From Rutpela maculata (taxonomy: Eukaryota; Arthropoda; Insecta; Coleoptera; Cerambycidae): DNA of 64,000 nucleotides. A program made the position numbers and the translations under genes. Under the pieces are notes generated by a model. The model searched no databases and was not told the DNA's origin. It saw only the letters and a list, made by a program, of their open reading frames with translations. Positions 1 to 10,699 of this stretch are shown here, piece after piece. Location of the stretch: the NCBI GenBank assembly GCA_936432065.2, contig OW386293.2, positions 31,632,234-31,696,233 of the forward strand, written 5' to 3'. Each line of letters begins with the position of its first letter. The stretch's first letter is position 1.

Positions 1-183
1 GAATAGGCAGAGGTCCAGAACCAAACACAGAAAAAAGGGAGCTAGCTTAAACGCTCCCTCACGACACAATGCGGTAACGCATCTCACAAATACCTACACC
101 TCCCATTCCTTTACCATGCGCCATGTGGCTCTCGCTGCTGGCAACAAGCATGACCTTAGTCCAACCCAGCGTGGACGTAGCAG
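1..183 (+). mobile_element. LINE 3'-end fragment (copy of the 25.9-26.1 kb tail)
   Basis: Roughly 20-183 closely match 25965-26130, including the phrases CGCTCCCTCACGACACAAT and TGACCTTAGTCCAACCCAGC. The second copy lies downstream of OTU and endonuclease coding remnants, so this is most likely the 3' non-coding part of the same non-LTR retrotransposon, cut by the window edge. The fragment ends near 183, after which the sequence diverges. No open coding region is supported here. Confidence 0.6.
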
Positions 184-987
184 GCCCAGCTGAATACCTG
201 CGATTTATATTAAAAAATGTCGAAAAAGTTAACATTGGAAAAGGAGCACAACTGTGCACCAAGAAATTCAGCATTTCTTCGAAAAATATTTATTTGATCA
301 AAAAAGTACTGCTAAAAGTTCTTCAAAGTGAATTTTAACCCATTACATTACTTCTGAATATAACATTTTTTGAATAAAGGTAATTTACTCTTGAGCCAAT
401 TTCAAAAAAATTAATTCTTCGACCTAATCGGCGGAACTAACAAAAATTTGTGCAGCACCTTTTTCGTTTAAGAACATGCACTAACTTTTATGAGGAATAG
501 AATTTTTTAGAAAGTCAATAACAACAGAGTTTCCCATATGGTGCCGACTTTTTGGTGGACACTGTATTGTGATAAAAAAATAACTATCAAGTCTGTATAT
601 AAAGCACTGAAGATTTCCACAAAAATGTTCAACTTTGGCTTTTTTTTTAGTAGGCGGGTAATCGAAAATGTACATATGTAGAAGAAAATCGAAATACACT
701 GTTATTTCTTTTATTCCAGTTAATTAAGTAATTAATTATTATCTATGACATATCTCTATATATCCTCTATATATCATTTTTCTTGCGAAGAAGTGAAAAT
801 AAATTGCAGAAATATTTTTCTAATTAAAAGTGAAGACACAACTATGTGACATTTCCGAAAAAAACGAGTTTTTTTATATGAATGAAGGTTTTAAGTAAGT
901 ACACGTAATTCCCCCAAGTGTATTTATTATATTTGATTCCAATATCTGATTTATAAATTGATAAACGATCAATGTACTGTTAAAGTT
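184..987. other. AT-rich stretch, nothing recognised
   Basis: No homology-bearing reading frame on either strand. Near 541-570 the text GTGCCGACTTTTTGGTGGAC looks like a Tc1/mariner-type terminus, but no partner end was found. A short TA-rich run (TATCTCTATATATCC) lies near 750. Confidence 0.4.
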
Positions 988-1117
988 GGTAGGTTGTTAA
1001 AAACTTTGAGATCAATTAGGTATCTCAAAATGACTTTGTTGTTACATATGAAGGGTATATGTAACAACAAAGTCATTTTGAGATACCTAATTAATTCAAA
1101 GTTTTTAACAACCTACC
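988..1117. repeat. Foldback MITE with about 61-bp arms
   Basis: The left arm starts GGTAGGTTGTTAAAAACTTT and is repeated in inverse at the right as AAAGTTTTTAACAACCTACC. Pairing runs almost to the centre (ATATG AAGGGT ATATG) with only a couple of mismatches. Such a perfect palindrome would form a strong hairpin, as expected of a small non-autonomous foldback element. No clear target duplication was found. Confidence 0.8.
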
Positions 1118-1139
1118 AATCCACTTGGTTTGAATTATA

Positions 1140-1345
1140 TGGATACGAAATTAGTCGTTACATATATCAGTCATAACTAAGGAATAAATCAATTTTTAGT
1201 TAAGGCTAAGACTAATTATTCATCAATCTGAACATCTACTACTAACGACTAACCAATCATCAATCGGAATATCCGCGACTAATGACTAACCAATTAGTCA
1301 TTAGTCATAACTAATATAATGGTTTATTAATCATTAGTCATGCTT
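1140..1345. repeat. Cluster of TTAGTCAT-like motifs in both orientations
   Basis: About ten variants of TAGTCATTAGT, TTAGTCATAACTAA and their complements lie within about 200 bp (for example AATTAGTCATTAGTCATAAC near 1291). They are not regularly spaced, so this is not a simple tandem repeat. It could be a subterminal repeat region of a DNA transposon or a decayed satellite. Confidence 0.45.
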
Positions 1346-2025
1346 GATTAGTCAACTAAAAAATGCCAATGTCTGATACATAGTCCACTTTACAATTTTA
1401 GTTTCATTTTCTGTTTAATATGATAAAAAGTCAGACCATTAGTTTTTAATTTTATTTAGATGTGAAATTTTCTTACCGAATCCCCCACGTACTTAATTAT
1501 CAGAAAATTTTTTCTCGCCCTCGAAAGCTTATGAAAACTATATGTCGTCTTCGACTCAGGATAATTTTCACATCATTCGAAACCTCAGGAAAATTTTCAA
1601 TTATAATTCATGCACTAAAGATATTACTTCTGAAAATGTGTACGAAAACGTACAAATACGTACAAGAGATTTTGAAGCAGAGCAGTCTCCGGCACCACTG
1701 AAGTAACTCATTAGGTACATCTAATGATTTGCGACTACCTTTATATTCTAAATAATATTTATAATCAGCAATTTTAAACTTTTAAATAAAAACTATAAAA
1801 ATATACAAAATTTATATATTTGGTTGTCTTTAATCGTATTGTTGTTTCAGAATGATCGATTTTGGATGGCAAGAGAATATCGATAATTTCTTTTCGTGAG
1901 TGTTTATTCATATTTATAAATGTTGTGATATGTTAGTACTTAATTTTACTTACTGTTATATTAAAAATACACGGTCATTTTGAGATGCAAAAAAACAAGT
2001 TATTTTGTATTCTCCATTTATTTGT
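1346..2025. other. AT-rich spacer, nothing recognised
   Basis: The reading frames are short and carry no recognisable motif. The stretch ends where the TIR of the next element begins (AGTGCAGTTGAATTGA at 2026). Confidence 0.4.
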
Positions 2026-2989
2026 AGTGCAGTTGAATTGATTTTTTGGCGACAACATTCCACCTGAAATTTTATTGATGATTCTTAGTATTATGACCTC
2101 CTGATTACGAAAAAAATATGTGTGCCCAAAAATTCCGTGTGCGTCAAAAGTTATGTGCACTTTTTGACGCGCTTTCACGGATTTTCAACTTATCTGTTTA
2201 ATATATCTTGTACTAATAATCGGGTGGGAATTTTAAAAATACTGGCTTATTTGAAATAAAATTTTTAAAAAATATAGATTTGTCCCATATGTATTGGTCA
2301 ATCCGCCATATTGGAAAAAAATAGAAAACGCCAAGGATAGTCGAAAAAGTCAAAACTGAATATCTTTTCTATAAGAAGGAGTAGTTTCACTAAATTTGGC
2401 AAAAATAAAACTCATTTATGGTCCAATATAATGCACCAATTCCGGACGCCGTATGTCAAATAGAACGGCGGACGAAATAAAAATTTTAATTCTCCATCAA
2501 TTATCAAGGAGGCATTGTACGTCACTTTTTTTTAGATGGTACGTTATTTTATGTAGTTTTAGGGGGTAGACTTCATTTTTTTAAAATTTTCTAAAAAAGT
2601 GCGTTTTTTTATTTAAAAAATAAAGTGCATTTTTACAATTTTCAAAAATATATTTTCTTTGACCCTCCTTTCTTTCACCCAATTTTTATTGAAACAAGAT
2701 AAAATATACTATAGAAAGTCTCGTATCCAATACAAATTGAAACTTCATAATTGGAAAAGGAAATTTATTATGCATACGCATGATAATAATAATAATATAT
2801 GTATCAATAATCAGAACCAAGCAGTCAAGACTAGAGTAGTATATTTTTTATGGGTATGCCGATGAACAGAATAGCACTAAGAATAACAAGCGCATTCGTC
2901 GTTTAGAAAAAAATTTTTGCGTATATATTTGAATCACAAGTGACATTATGAAATCATCGGTTAATCAAAAAAAAATGTCCAGCCAATAG

Positions 2990-3565
2990 TAAAAATAAGG
3001 ATAGCTTCATAAAATTATTGCGCAAACAGTCAATAGATAATGACTTTAACGTTAAAATATACACGCCGATACTACAATCGTTAAAACTGCTATTGATTTG
3101 AAAACCGAAGAAAATCAGGTTATAATAGTTGGTGAAGATATTGCCCTTTTGATTATAATGACTCAACTAGCATGGAATCATCATAAAAGAAACTATTTTT
3201 ACAAACCTAACATTAATAAAATAATTGACAAACATTATGATGAAAACAGAATTGTCTGCAATTCCACCTACTGAAGAGGTAATAGAAAAACATTGTTTAA
3301 GAGTATATTTCCAAGTCCAAAAATGGTTAGGTTCTGAGAAAGATCCGTTGCAATTCGGGTGGCTTAAAACTGAGAATGGCTTAATGCCTGATGTTATGAG
3401 TGAAAGTAGTGCTTTTCCTAAAAATTTACTTACTAATGATATTTCTTGTAAATGTAAAAAATGCTTTAAAAATAATCAGTGTAGCTGTAGAATACTGAAT
3501 ATATAATGTTCTATTCTATGTGTCTATTGTAAAGGAAATAATTGTGCCAATGATTCTTCTACCGT
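2990..3565 (+). pseudogene. Nuclease-like (Academ/XPG-type) transposon ORF, C-terminal remnant
   Basis: From 3118 the sequence reads VIIVGEDIALLIIM, matching the acidic motif VxxGxDTDLLVLL found in a repetitive arthropod protein family with a FEN1/XPG-like nuclease core. Then 3225-3506 reads RVYFQVQKWLG, DPLQFGW and a cysteine cluster (CKCKKCFKNNQCSCR). This cysteine-rich, WGW-type tail is typical of the same family. A following CVYCKGNNC continues after a stop. Frame changes and stops show it is dead. It sits between long TIRs, so it is likely the element's own protein. The link to Academ is inference; the motif identity is by eye. Confidence 0.6.
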
Positions 3566-4040
3566 TGATGAATCGGCTATCAATGAGGGATGCAGTGAAA
3601 TTATGGTATAACTCACTTTTTTTTTAAATTAAAAAAAAAATGAACTCTATCCCCTAAAACTACACAAAAGAACGTACAATCGAAAAAAAAGTAGCGTACA
3701 GTTCCTCCTTAATAATTGACGAAAAATTGAAGTTTCTATTTCGTCCGCCATCTTTGATCGTTCCATTTGACATGCGGCGTCCGGGATTGGTGCAATATAT
3801 TTGACCATAAATGAGTTTTATTTTTGCGAACTTTGGTGAAATTACTTCTCTTTACAGAAAAGATATTCAATTTTTATTTTTTCGACTATTCTTGGTATTT
3901 TCAATTTTTTTCAAGATAGTGGATTGACCAGTACATATCAGATAGGTATATATTTTTTAAGAATTTTATTCCAAATATGCCAGTATTTTTAAAATTCCCA
4001 TCCGATTACTGGTGCAAGATATATTAAGCAGATAAGTTGA

Positions 4041-4344
4041 AAATCCGTGAAAGCGCGTTAAAAAGTGCATATAAGTTTTGACGCACAAGGAATTCTTGGG
4101 CGCAAATATTTTTTTCGTAATCAGGAGGTCATAATATAGTGTGATGCGAAAAGATCGTGACCTGCTGCACACTTCTTATATACCTTATATACTTCTTATA
4201 AAATCCGTGAAAGCGCGTTAAAAAGTGCATATAAGTTTTGACGCACAAGGAATTCTTGGGCGCAAATATTTTTTTCGTAATCAGGAGGTCATAATATAGT
4301 GTGATGCGAAAAGATCGTGACCTGCTGCACACTTCTTATATACC
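4041..4344. repeat. Tandem duplication, 160-bp period, two copies
   Basis: AAATCCGTGAAAGCGCGTTA occurs at 4041 and again at 4201, and the following ~143 bp are essentially identical. The duplicated unit spans the end of one element's TIR and the first ~45 bp of the inserted element (AGTGTGATGCG), so the duplication happened after that insertion. Two identical minus-strand reading frames result and have no meaning of their own. Confidence 0.85.
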
Positions 4345-6397
4345 CTCAGTATTATTAATTCAGGAGGGAGTGCCCGATTTCAGTGTCCGCCATCTTGAAA
4401 TACGGCGCCATCTTTGTTTTATTTGGACTGTACCTGTAAATTTTCGATATTTATTTGGTGTTTACTAAATATCTCCCCAACTTCTGGGTTTGTAGCAAAA
4501 AGGATTTAATTTAAGCTAAATTTGCTACAATTTGAGACCAGAGTCACTTTTGTAACTTTAATATTTTACGAGATACAAGCGTCCAAAGTTTTGGAGGTTA
4601 TTACGAAAATCTATATTTTTGTCGGTTTTGCTAAATATCTCCAATGCAGTCAGTTTTACAGCATTGTTTTGTTAATGTTTCAGAAGAATAAACAGGCTAC
4701 AATGTGAGTAAAGAAAGACATCGATACAATCACAATTTGCTGAGATAATGTATTTGATCATGTTTCAATAAAAAAAAATTACAGAATAACTATTAAGAAA
4801 ATAATCATAACAATTATATTTATAATGTTGTTATTATTATACGTATAATGTTGTTGTTTACTGTTCACAATGGCCTTTGCAAGGACAAAGAGCTGTGCAG
4901 GCAAATGCAGCCTTGTTACAAACGCAATTCTTACAGCGCAGCCTTAAATCCGCACTTGATTAATTCCCTACAGCTTTTGCTTGCTTCCAGTATAGACATC
5001 CAAATTGGTTGCCATGTCTCTTCGTTTCTTTTCCATCCAAAGTTAGCTGGAGTAGATGCATTTTGGAGTGATTTCAAACTGGTTAACCAGATGCTAGATT
5101 GATAGATGCAGTGATTAGTATGTTGAATGAGGGTATTCTGTGTGGGCGGTAGACTTTGCATTATCTTTACTTCCGCTTGTTGATGCTGTCAAGTACTGTT
5201 GTGCCATCATACAGGATGCATGTGAATCGTTCTATAACTTCAAATGCCTTTGTTTTGGTATCTACTGGCTGAAATGGATGTTTTGCAGAGAAGATAAATC
5301 CTTCAGTGCCTGGAGGGTATGCGTTCCATGTCTTGCATGCTAACTTTTTCCTCTTACCAAAAAATTGTTATGTAGTGTATGAACCCGTGAAAACATGGAA
5401 AAGGGACAATGCTTGCAACATATTTTCTCCGAGCTCTTGGCAGATGGCGTTGATATCATAACATCGGAAGTGTTTACCCTTACCAAATGCAATCCAAAAT
5501 TGAATATTAGGTTTATAAGTTTGTAGTTCGAAAAAGATGCCTACTGGTACCTCAATAACATATGTGTCAACTGTACTTATGAGGATGTTGGTTGCACCCT
5601 TTTGTAATACATACAATATATGAAGACACACTCTGGTATCAGTTTCTTCCTGGTCAGTTTCGGACATCAGTCCACTGCTATTTTTTGAAATAATAGATTT
5701 ACCATAGGTGATGTATATTTCTTTACCTTCTTGTACGTCATAAGCTGCAACTGCATCACTTAGTAGGGTAAGCAGTCTTGTTCTCTGAATTCTTCAGAAA
5801 TGTAACAAAGTTTTGGGGGAGTGTGGTTTCCCTTGTGACTTTTCTCCTTTCTCCCTTCCCTCTCTTCACACGTGTAGTTTCCTTCAGACTGTCTGGCTTG
5901 TATATGTCCCATACAACATCGATTCTTGGGGAATCCTGAAGTTGTCTCTTGATCCATGGTAAAAAGACCATATCACTATATAGTCTAGAGTTGTAGCAAA
6001 TTTAGTTTAGATTAAAATTGATTCGAAAAGTGTTGCTCTAAACCCAACTGATTTTCGTAATAATCTGAAAGAAGTCCAAAACTTGTATCTCTCAAAATAT
6101 TATAGCTACAAAAGCGACTCTGATCTTAAATTGTAGCAAATTTAGTTTAAATTAAATCCTTTTTGCTACAAACCCAGAAGTTGGGGAGATATTTAGTAAA
6201 AATCAAATAAAAGTCGAAAATTTACAGTTACAGTTTAAAGAAAACAAAGATAGCGTCGTATTTCAAGATGACGGACACTGAAATTGGGGACCCCCCCCCC
6301 CCTGAACTGATAGTGCTGAGGGTATATAAGAACTCTGCAAAATTTGGCGCAGGATTCTGCCTAGTATTTGCTCTAAGCCACCACCACACACCACACT
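4298..6397 (-). mobile_element. Inserted Academ-like element with ~350-bp TIRs
   Basis: Left end AGTGTGATG and right end CACCACACACCACACT are inverse. The TIRs contain GATCAGAG-type and GCTACAAACCCAGAAGTTGG segments seen at 4475-4560 and, inverted, at 6110-6200. Flanks read AATAT before and AATAC after, consistent with a 4-bp AATA target duplication. The interior is occupied by minus-strand remnants of a nuclease-like ORF. The element lies inside the right TIR of the element at 2026-6467. A run of 12 C residues at 6290 marks one TIR. Confidence 0.7.
4865..5985 (-). pseudogene. Nuclease-like (Academ/XPG-type) transposon ORF, C-terminal half
   Basis: Read on the minus strand from 5985 downward, the pieces appear in family order. 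First FLPWIKRQLQDSPRIDVVWD and KRGKGERRKV (5971-5760). Then EETDTRVCLHILYVLQKGAT, IWIAFGKGKHF-like text, the ICQELGE block and the signature LFHVFTGSYTT (5667-5368; usual form HAFTGCDTTS). Then PPTQNTLIQHT and NFGWKRNEETWQPIW (5161-4931), and last a cysteine-rich tail CTALCPCKGHC near 4870. Several frameshifts separate them. These are the hallmarks of a repetitive protein family with a FEN1/XPG-like nuclease, probably an Academ transposase. No function can remain. Confidence 0.7.
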
Positions 6398-6467
6398 AAT
6401 ACATAAGAATCAACAATAAATATTTCGGTGGAAATTTGTCGCCGAAGGAAATCAATTCAACTGCACT

Positions 6468-6774
6468 AATTTTATTTTGTGAGAAAGCAAATTTGGGTCA
6501 CGAAGCATGCCGAAGTGGCCCATCTCTCGTACAAAATAAAATCACTTTTGACAAGCAAATCATAGATTAATTTTTCCTCGGGCACTGACAGTGGACTGAA
6601 TGTTGACGTTTTCAAATTAATTCGATAAATGAAATGTCAAAGTATATTGAAACTCGCAATTAAAGCATGCAATAAATGTACCGTAACTAAGATAATGAAA
6701 GTTCGTTTCTTTGGTTTGTGTACAAGCAACGCTTGAACTGGCTGGTATAAAGTTTCAGGTGTCTGTGGTAAAAG
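6468..6774. other. Spacer, nothing recognised
   Basis: The sequence after the TIR (ATTTTATTTTGTGAGAAAGC) could include flank or target. No coding motif or repeat was identified before the Crypton remnant. Confidence 0.35.
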
Positions 6775-6996
6775 GGATAATAATTAAGAAAATTGAACAG
6801 ATTCCAGCTGAAATTGAAAATGCCCCTAAAAAAATACTCCCTATTTGTTGGCTATGAAGACGAGACAGCAGTACAAGAGTTCCTATGAATCGTTTTTTGA
6901 AATGATCGGTCGTAAAATTGTTTCCGAGAAGTACAACAAGAATATGTTTGTGGCATACATCAAGGAGAAGCCCATGGCATGGAAATCATGAACGCC

Positions 6997-7068
6997 TTGG
7001 TCGAATTACTTCATAATAAAAGCGATGATGAAGAACATAATGAAAAATCAAGACCTAAGTAATCATTA
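6997..7068 (+). repeat. Left copy of a ~70-bp duplication flanking a LINE fragment
   Basis: TTGGTCGAATTACT followed by AAAAATCAAGACCTAAG recurs at 7936-8005 with a few mismatches. The duplicated text is Crypton coding sequence on both sides of the LINE fragment, as a long target-site duplication would be. Confidence 0.7.
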
Positions 7069-7935
7069 TAAGCCTAGAGCATTTTAAAAAAACTGTTGTA
7101 CACAATGGTGATCAGGCTGGCAACCACATACGCGGCGCTGGTGTGGTGCAGCATACCGGCCACAACAATTAAAAACTCAAAGTTCCTGAATGCAAATGTA
7201 TGCGCTTCATTTCTGGTTCCGGTAGAAATTTATACGCACGATGTCACGACATAACCCCACTATCGGACTACGTCCAAGAAATCTCTCAAAAATTCTACCA
7301 GTTCAAACTGGACGATAATTCGCTAATCCGCAACATAACCCGAATCAGACAGCATAATGCGATATCTTTTGATATAAAACACCCCCAACCATACCAGGCG
7401 TTGCCTATCTCCCGGCAACCTCTTTAGCCATAGGTACTTTATTGTATCACAACTTATCATATTCCGACCTTTTGATCTTTCCACAACTTTATAATCGTTC
7501 CAATTCTTTCTATCTCTTTTCTCTATGTGCAATTTTGTTCTCGTTTTTATTCTTTTTGTCCTCCTTTTATCATCATAAATTCCCTTTTGACCGATAACCT
7601 TTTTAAATAATTCAAACATTTTAAATCATATCTTTCATTCATTTCACCACATTTTCCTGGCGTCGGGGAAACCACCAGAGCGGCAGTTCTCGTACGGCTT
7701 TTTTTCGTTTAGCTTTTTACCCGAGGCAACAGCCAAAATTTGTTCAGTATTTCAACCAGATTAGTTTTAAGTTTTTATATCCAATGGTTTTGGGTTAAGC
7801 CAAATCAGAACCGCCCCCAAGGAATCACCACATCCACCGCGTGCTACGCGCCGTGGTTATCTGGCTGACTCCGGACAAAATTCCGGTGAGGTGCATAATG
7901 TACACTTTAATATTTAATAAACTTGTTTTGACTGA
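7069..7935 (+). mobile_element. 5'-truncated non-LTR retrotransposon (Jockey-type) in the Crypton
   Basis: Translation at about 7090 gives LLYTMVIRLATTYAALVWC, the conserved region after the reverse transcriptase (typically YxxxIRPxxTYAAPVW). The ORF from 7200 gives LYARCHDITPLSDYVQEIS and ends KHPQPYQALPISRQPL, a form also present at 24120-24300. A 3' tail from 7800 contains GCGCCGTGGTTATCTGGCTG, shared with a tail at 40450. Two frames are needed, so the copy is dead. It lies between two copies of a ~70-bp Crypton segment. Confidence 0.65.
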
Positions 7936-8005
7936 TTGGTCGAATTACTCCAAAATAAAAGCAATGATGAATACAATGAAAAATCAAGACCTAAGCAATG
8001 CATTT
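7936..8005 (+). repeat. Right copy of the ~70-bp duplication
   Basis: Partner of 6997-7068; the Crypton reading frame resumes from here (KIKAMMNTMKNQDLSN) and continues to the catalytic domain. Confidence 0.7.
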
Positions 8006-8879
8006 TTGAAATAAAGGGGCGAAGGATACCAATTGAAAAAATCCAAAATCTTAACCGAGGAACAAATCGATAAACTCACAGAAGCGCAAGATGAACAGTA
8101 TCTCACGAAGGTTGTCACAATTATTATCAGTATATTTGGAGTCTGTCGTCGCGAAGAATTGTACCTGTTGACTTTGTACAATATGGGAATTGCCCAAATC
8201 TTCGATATTTGATTCGGCATATACTTGATACAAAGGCCAACGTACCATTATTATTGGTGCATTTTATGTGAACTCTTCTAGAAAGTATTTAGTCCTCAGT
8301 ACAGTGGACAATAACCATCGACGGCTATTTCATCAAATATGTGAATAATAAATGTCCAAGACGTTTGAGGGGGTGCCTGCCGACATCTAGGAATTCCTGA
8401 GTATGGTAAATTATCGATTTTATACTGCTTCCGTCGTTCTCCGGTCAGCAAACGCTGGTGCTAATCTTAAGAGTTATGGTGTGGAAGTTCAGTATGGTAG
8501 CGGAGGGTTACATAGACAAGTCATTACATAAAATGGCATTTTTAGTACTGACAACAAAGATAAAAAAACTACTTTTAATGGTGTTTGTAGACGAAGGCAA
8601 TTTAAATTTCGGGAATTGTGAATATAAATTTAAAGATAGTGATTTAGATTTCAATTTAGATTTCAATTATTGGAAATATTGAATAATAATGTTTTTTTTT
8701 ATATGAAATCGTGTTTCTAAGTAGTAGAAGTTGATTCTGATATAGCTCTGATAATAAATCCAGGGATAGCTGGACATTAATACATTTTTAAATTAATAGT
8801 TTCCGGAAAAGTAATAATACTGATACTAGTTGCCTTATTGATTTTTTTTCAACGGTAGCAGATAAAATCATAAATATTC

Positions 8880-10440
8880 TACTTTTAAATAACGTAAATG
8901 CTTCAAACTCTTTAAAATATATTCTGATGCCTAATATTCCTTTTCTGCTTGAACCTGTTAATACTTTAGAGGTTATAGACGCAATGCATTCGCTGAAAAA
9001 TGCAAACAGTTTAGATATTTACTATTTAAATGATAAAATTGTTAAGAAAACAATAGATTTTCTAGTTCTCCCATTAACTAGAATAATAAATGCGTGTTTT
9101 AATGAGGGTTACTTTCCTGATATCTTTAAGGTAGCTCGAATTGTGCCTATTTTTAAGAAAAGTGACTCCAATAGCCTGGATAACTATCAACCAATTTCGA
9201 TTATCCCCGTTTGGCAAGATAATTGAAATTATTTTAAGAAATCGTTTGTCGAAATATTTCGAAAAATATTCTTTATTGCATGCTTGCCAATATGGTTTTA
9301 CGTAAAAATTTTCCACAATAGATGCAATCTGTAAGGTTGTGGGTGACATAGTTGAAAGCCTTGGAGAAGGTAAACATACCGCAAATACGCTGTGTGATCT
9401 CAGCAAGGTCTTCGACTGTGTCTCTCATACTCTCATACTCTCATCATCGAAAAACTTAGTTTTTATGTAGTTGGAGGTATACCATTGTCTCTGTTAAAGT
9501 CATATCTGGATAATAGGCAACAATGCGTCTCGCAAAACAATATGACATCTTATTTCAGATTAGTAAAACATGGTGTGTCTTGAGGACCTGTACTGGGACC
9601 TCTACTGTTTATAATTTATTTAAACGATTTATTTCATTACTTATTCCCTAGCAGCATTGTTATGTTTACTGATGACGCAACTCTTACAGCTAGTGCCAAG
9701 AATATTAACAGTTTACAAAACATCATTGATGAAACTGAAAATCGAGCGGAACTTTGGTATAATGCTAATGCACTCAAGCTAAATCGTGACAAAACACAAA
9801 AACTATTTTTTTCTACCAGATATGACGTAACGAAGGGAAAAAGTGTCAATTTACTCGGTATAGTTCTTGAGGATACTTTAAGTTGGAGCAATCATATTGA
9901 GCAATTCAACAATAAGCTATCAGGCTATTTATTTCTTTTACGAAGATTAAGGACTGTTCTACACACTTTGCTGTCAGTGTACTATTCATTAATCTACTCT
10001 CAAATAAGCTAGGGGGTTATACTCTGGGGGAACTCGAGCAGCGCTGTGAAAATATTTCGACAACAGAAGGAGTCTATAAGAATTATAACAAGAGCAGGTT
10101 TCACTGTCAACTATTATTTATTAAATATGGTATAATGCCCATTCCTAGCCTATATATTTACTACTCTCTTTTAAAGATTCATAAAAATAAGAATGTGTAA
10201 CTCCATCTGAGCTATATAACTACAACACGAGGTCGGCCAATTTGTTAAAACCTCCTAAATATCGCTTAACAAAATCAATTAAAAACTCATTAAACTTGAA
10301 CTTACATAATAAATTACCTGAAAATATTAAACAACAAAATTTTCACAAATTTAAAACTATCGTTAGAAACCATATCTTGAAATTTTGTTTCTATAGAACT
10401 GAAGATTTTGTGACTACCCACATGACTGTTATGTAAAATA
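8880..10440 (+). pseudogene. LINE ORF2 reverse transcriptase pseudogene (CR1/Jockey group)
   Basis: 8927-9226 reads LEPVNTLEVIDAMHSLKNAN, PLTRIINACFNEGYFPD, IFKKSDSNSLDNYQPIS, i.e. the fingers of a LINE reverse transcriptase. After a frameshift come QYGFT-like text, CDLSKVFDCVSHT (first catalytic Asp), SYLDNRQQCVSQN, HGVS-PVLGPLLFIIYLNDL and MFTDDATLTASAKN (second catalytic pair, usually F/YADD). 9662-10012 continues through RDKTQKLFFSTR, LLGIVLEDTLSWSNHIE and the thumb. The C-terminal end at 10242-10436 reads NLHNKLPENIKQQNFHKFK. Frameshifts at about 9230, 9430 and 10012 and a stop near 9581 kill it. The 5' end with the endonuclease is missing. Confidence 0.85.
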
Positions 10441-10650
10441 CTGTATAACTGACGTATGTTTTAAGGCAGTTTTTTATTTATTATATTGTCCATGTTTCTT
10501 ATATTTTATGTCTGTTTTATAAACTTTTATTATATTTTACACTTCAATTTTAATATTATTTGTATTATATAGATAATAACAAAGTAATGACTTGCTACAA
10601 ATGTATTTGTATATGTAAAGTAGTCAAATGAACGTCTATCTTTCTATCTA
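10441..10650 (+). mobile_element. Probable 3' UTR of the LINE at 8880-10440
   Basis: AT-rich text follows the last coding block and ends around GACTTGCTACAAATGTATTT and TCTATCTTTCTATCTA. The short repeated end is typical of CR1/L2-like 3' ends. No other feature is visible. Confidence 0.45.
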
Positions 10651-10699
10651 TTCCCGAAATACGACACCATTCACTTTTATGTGGTATCACTGAGATTAC

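Larger units (their letters stand above)
2026..6467 (+). mobile_element. Long-TIR DNA transposon (Academ-like), interrupted by a second element
   Basis: The left end reads AGTGCAGTTGAATTGA; the right end (6452-6467) is its inverse. The left TIR runs to about 2590. Its mirror image is split in two: an inner block at about 3610-4140 and an outer block at 6398-6467. The gap between them is filled by the element at 4298-6397. The core (2900-3560) holds decayed plus-strand coding sequence of the nuclease-like family. Removing the insert leaves an element of about 2.2 kb with TIRs of about 600 bp. The terminal AGTG is shared with the inserted element. The superfamily is inferred. Confidence 0.7.
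6775..8682 (+). pseudogene. Crypton-like tyrosine recombinase pseudogene, split by a LINE
   Basis: The N-terminal core-binding part reads MKTRQQYKSSYESFFEM from 6854 and PWSNYFIIKAMMKN near 7000. The catalytic part resumes at about 8044 as KILTEEQIDKLTEAQDEQYL followed by IFGVCRREELYLLT, which holds the first catalytic Arg. The last part has FRRS near 8430 (from HxFRRS) and WKFSMVAEGYIDKSLHKM near 8480, containing the catalytic Tyr. Frameshifts and stops occur throughout, and the HGGW motif has decayed. Cryptons move by tyrosine recombinase without TIRs. The gap 7069-7935 is a LINE insertion. The other Crypton at 42762-44233 is a better-kept relative. Confidence 0.75.

Noticed and set aside
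3966..4332. Twin minus-strand frames (CSRSRSFRITLYYDLL)
   Set aside because: They arise from the 160-bp tandem duplication of TIR sequence.
9074..9406. 110-codon minus-strand frame
   Set aside because: Antisense of the LINE reverse transcriptase, which has clear motifs on the plus strand.
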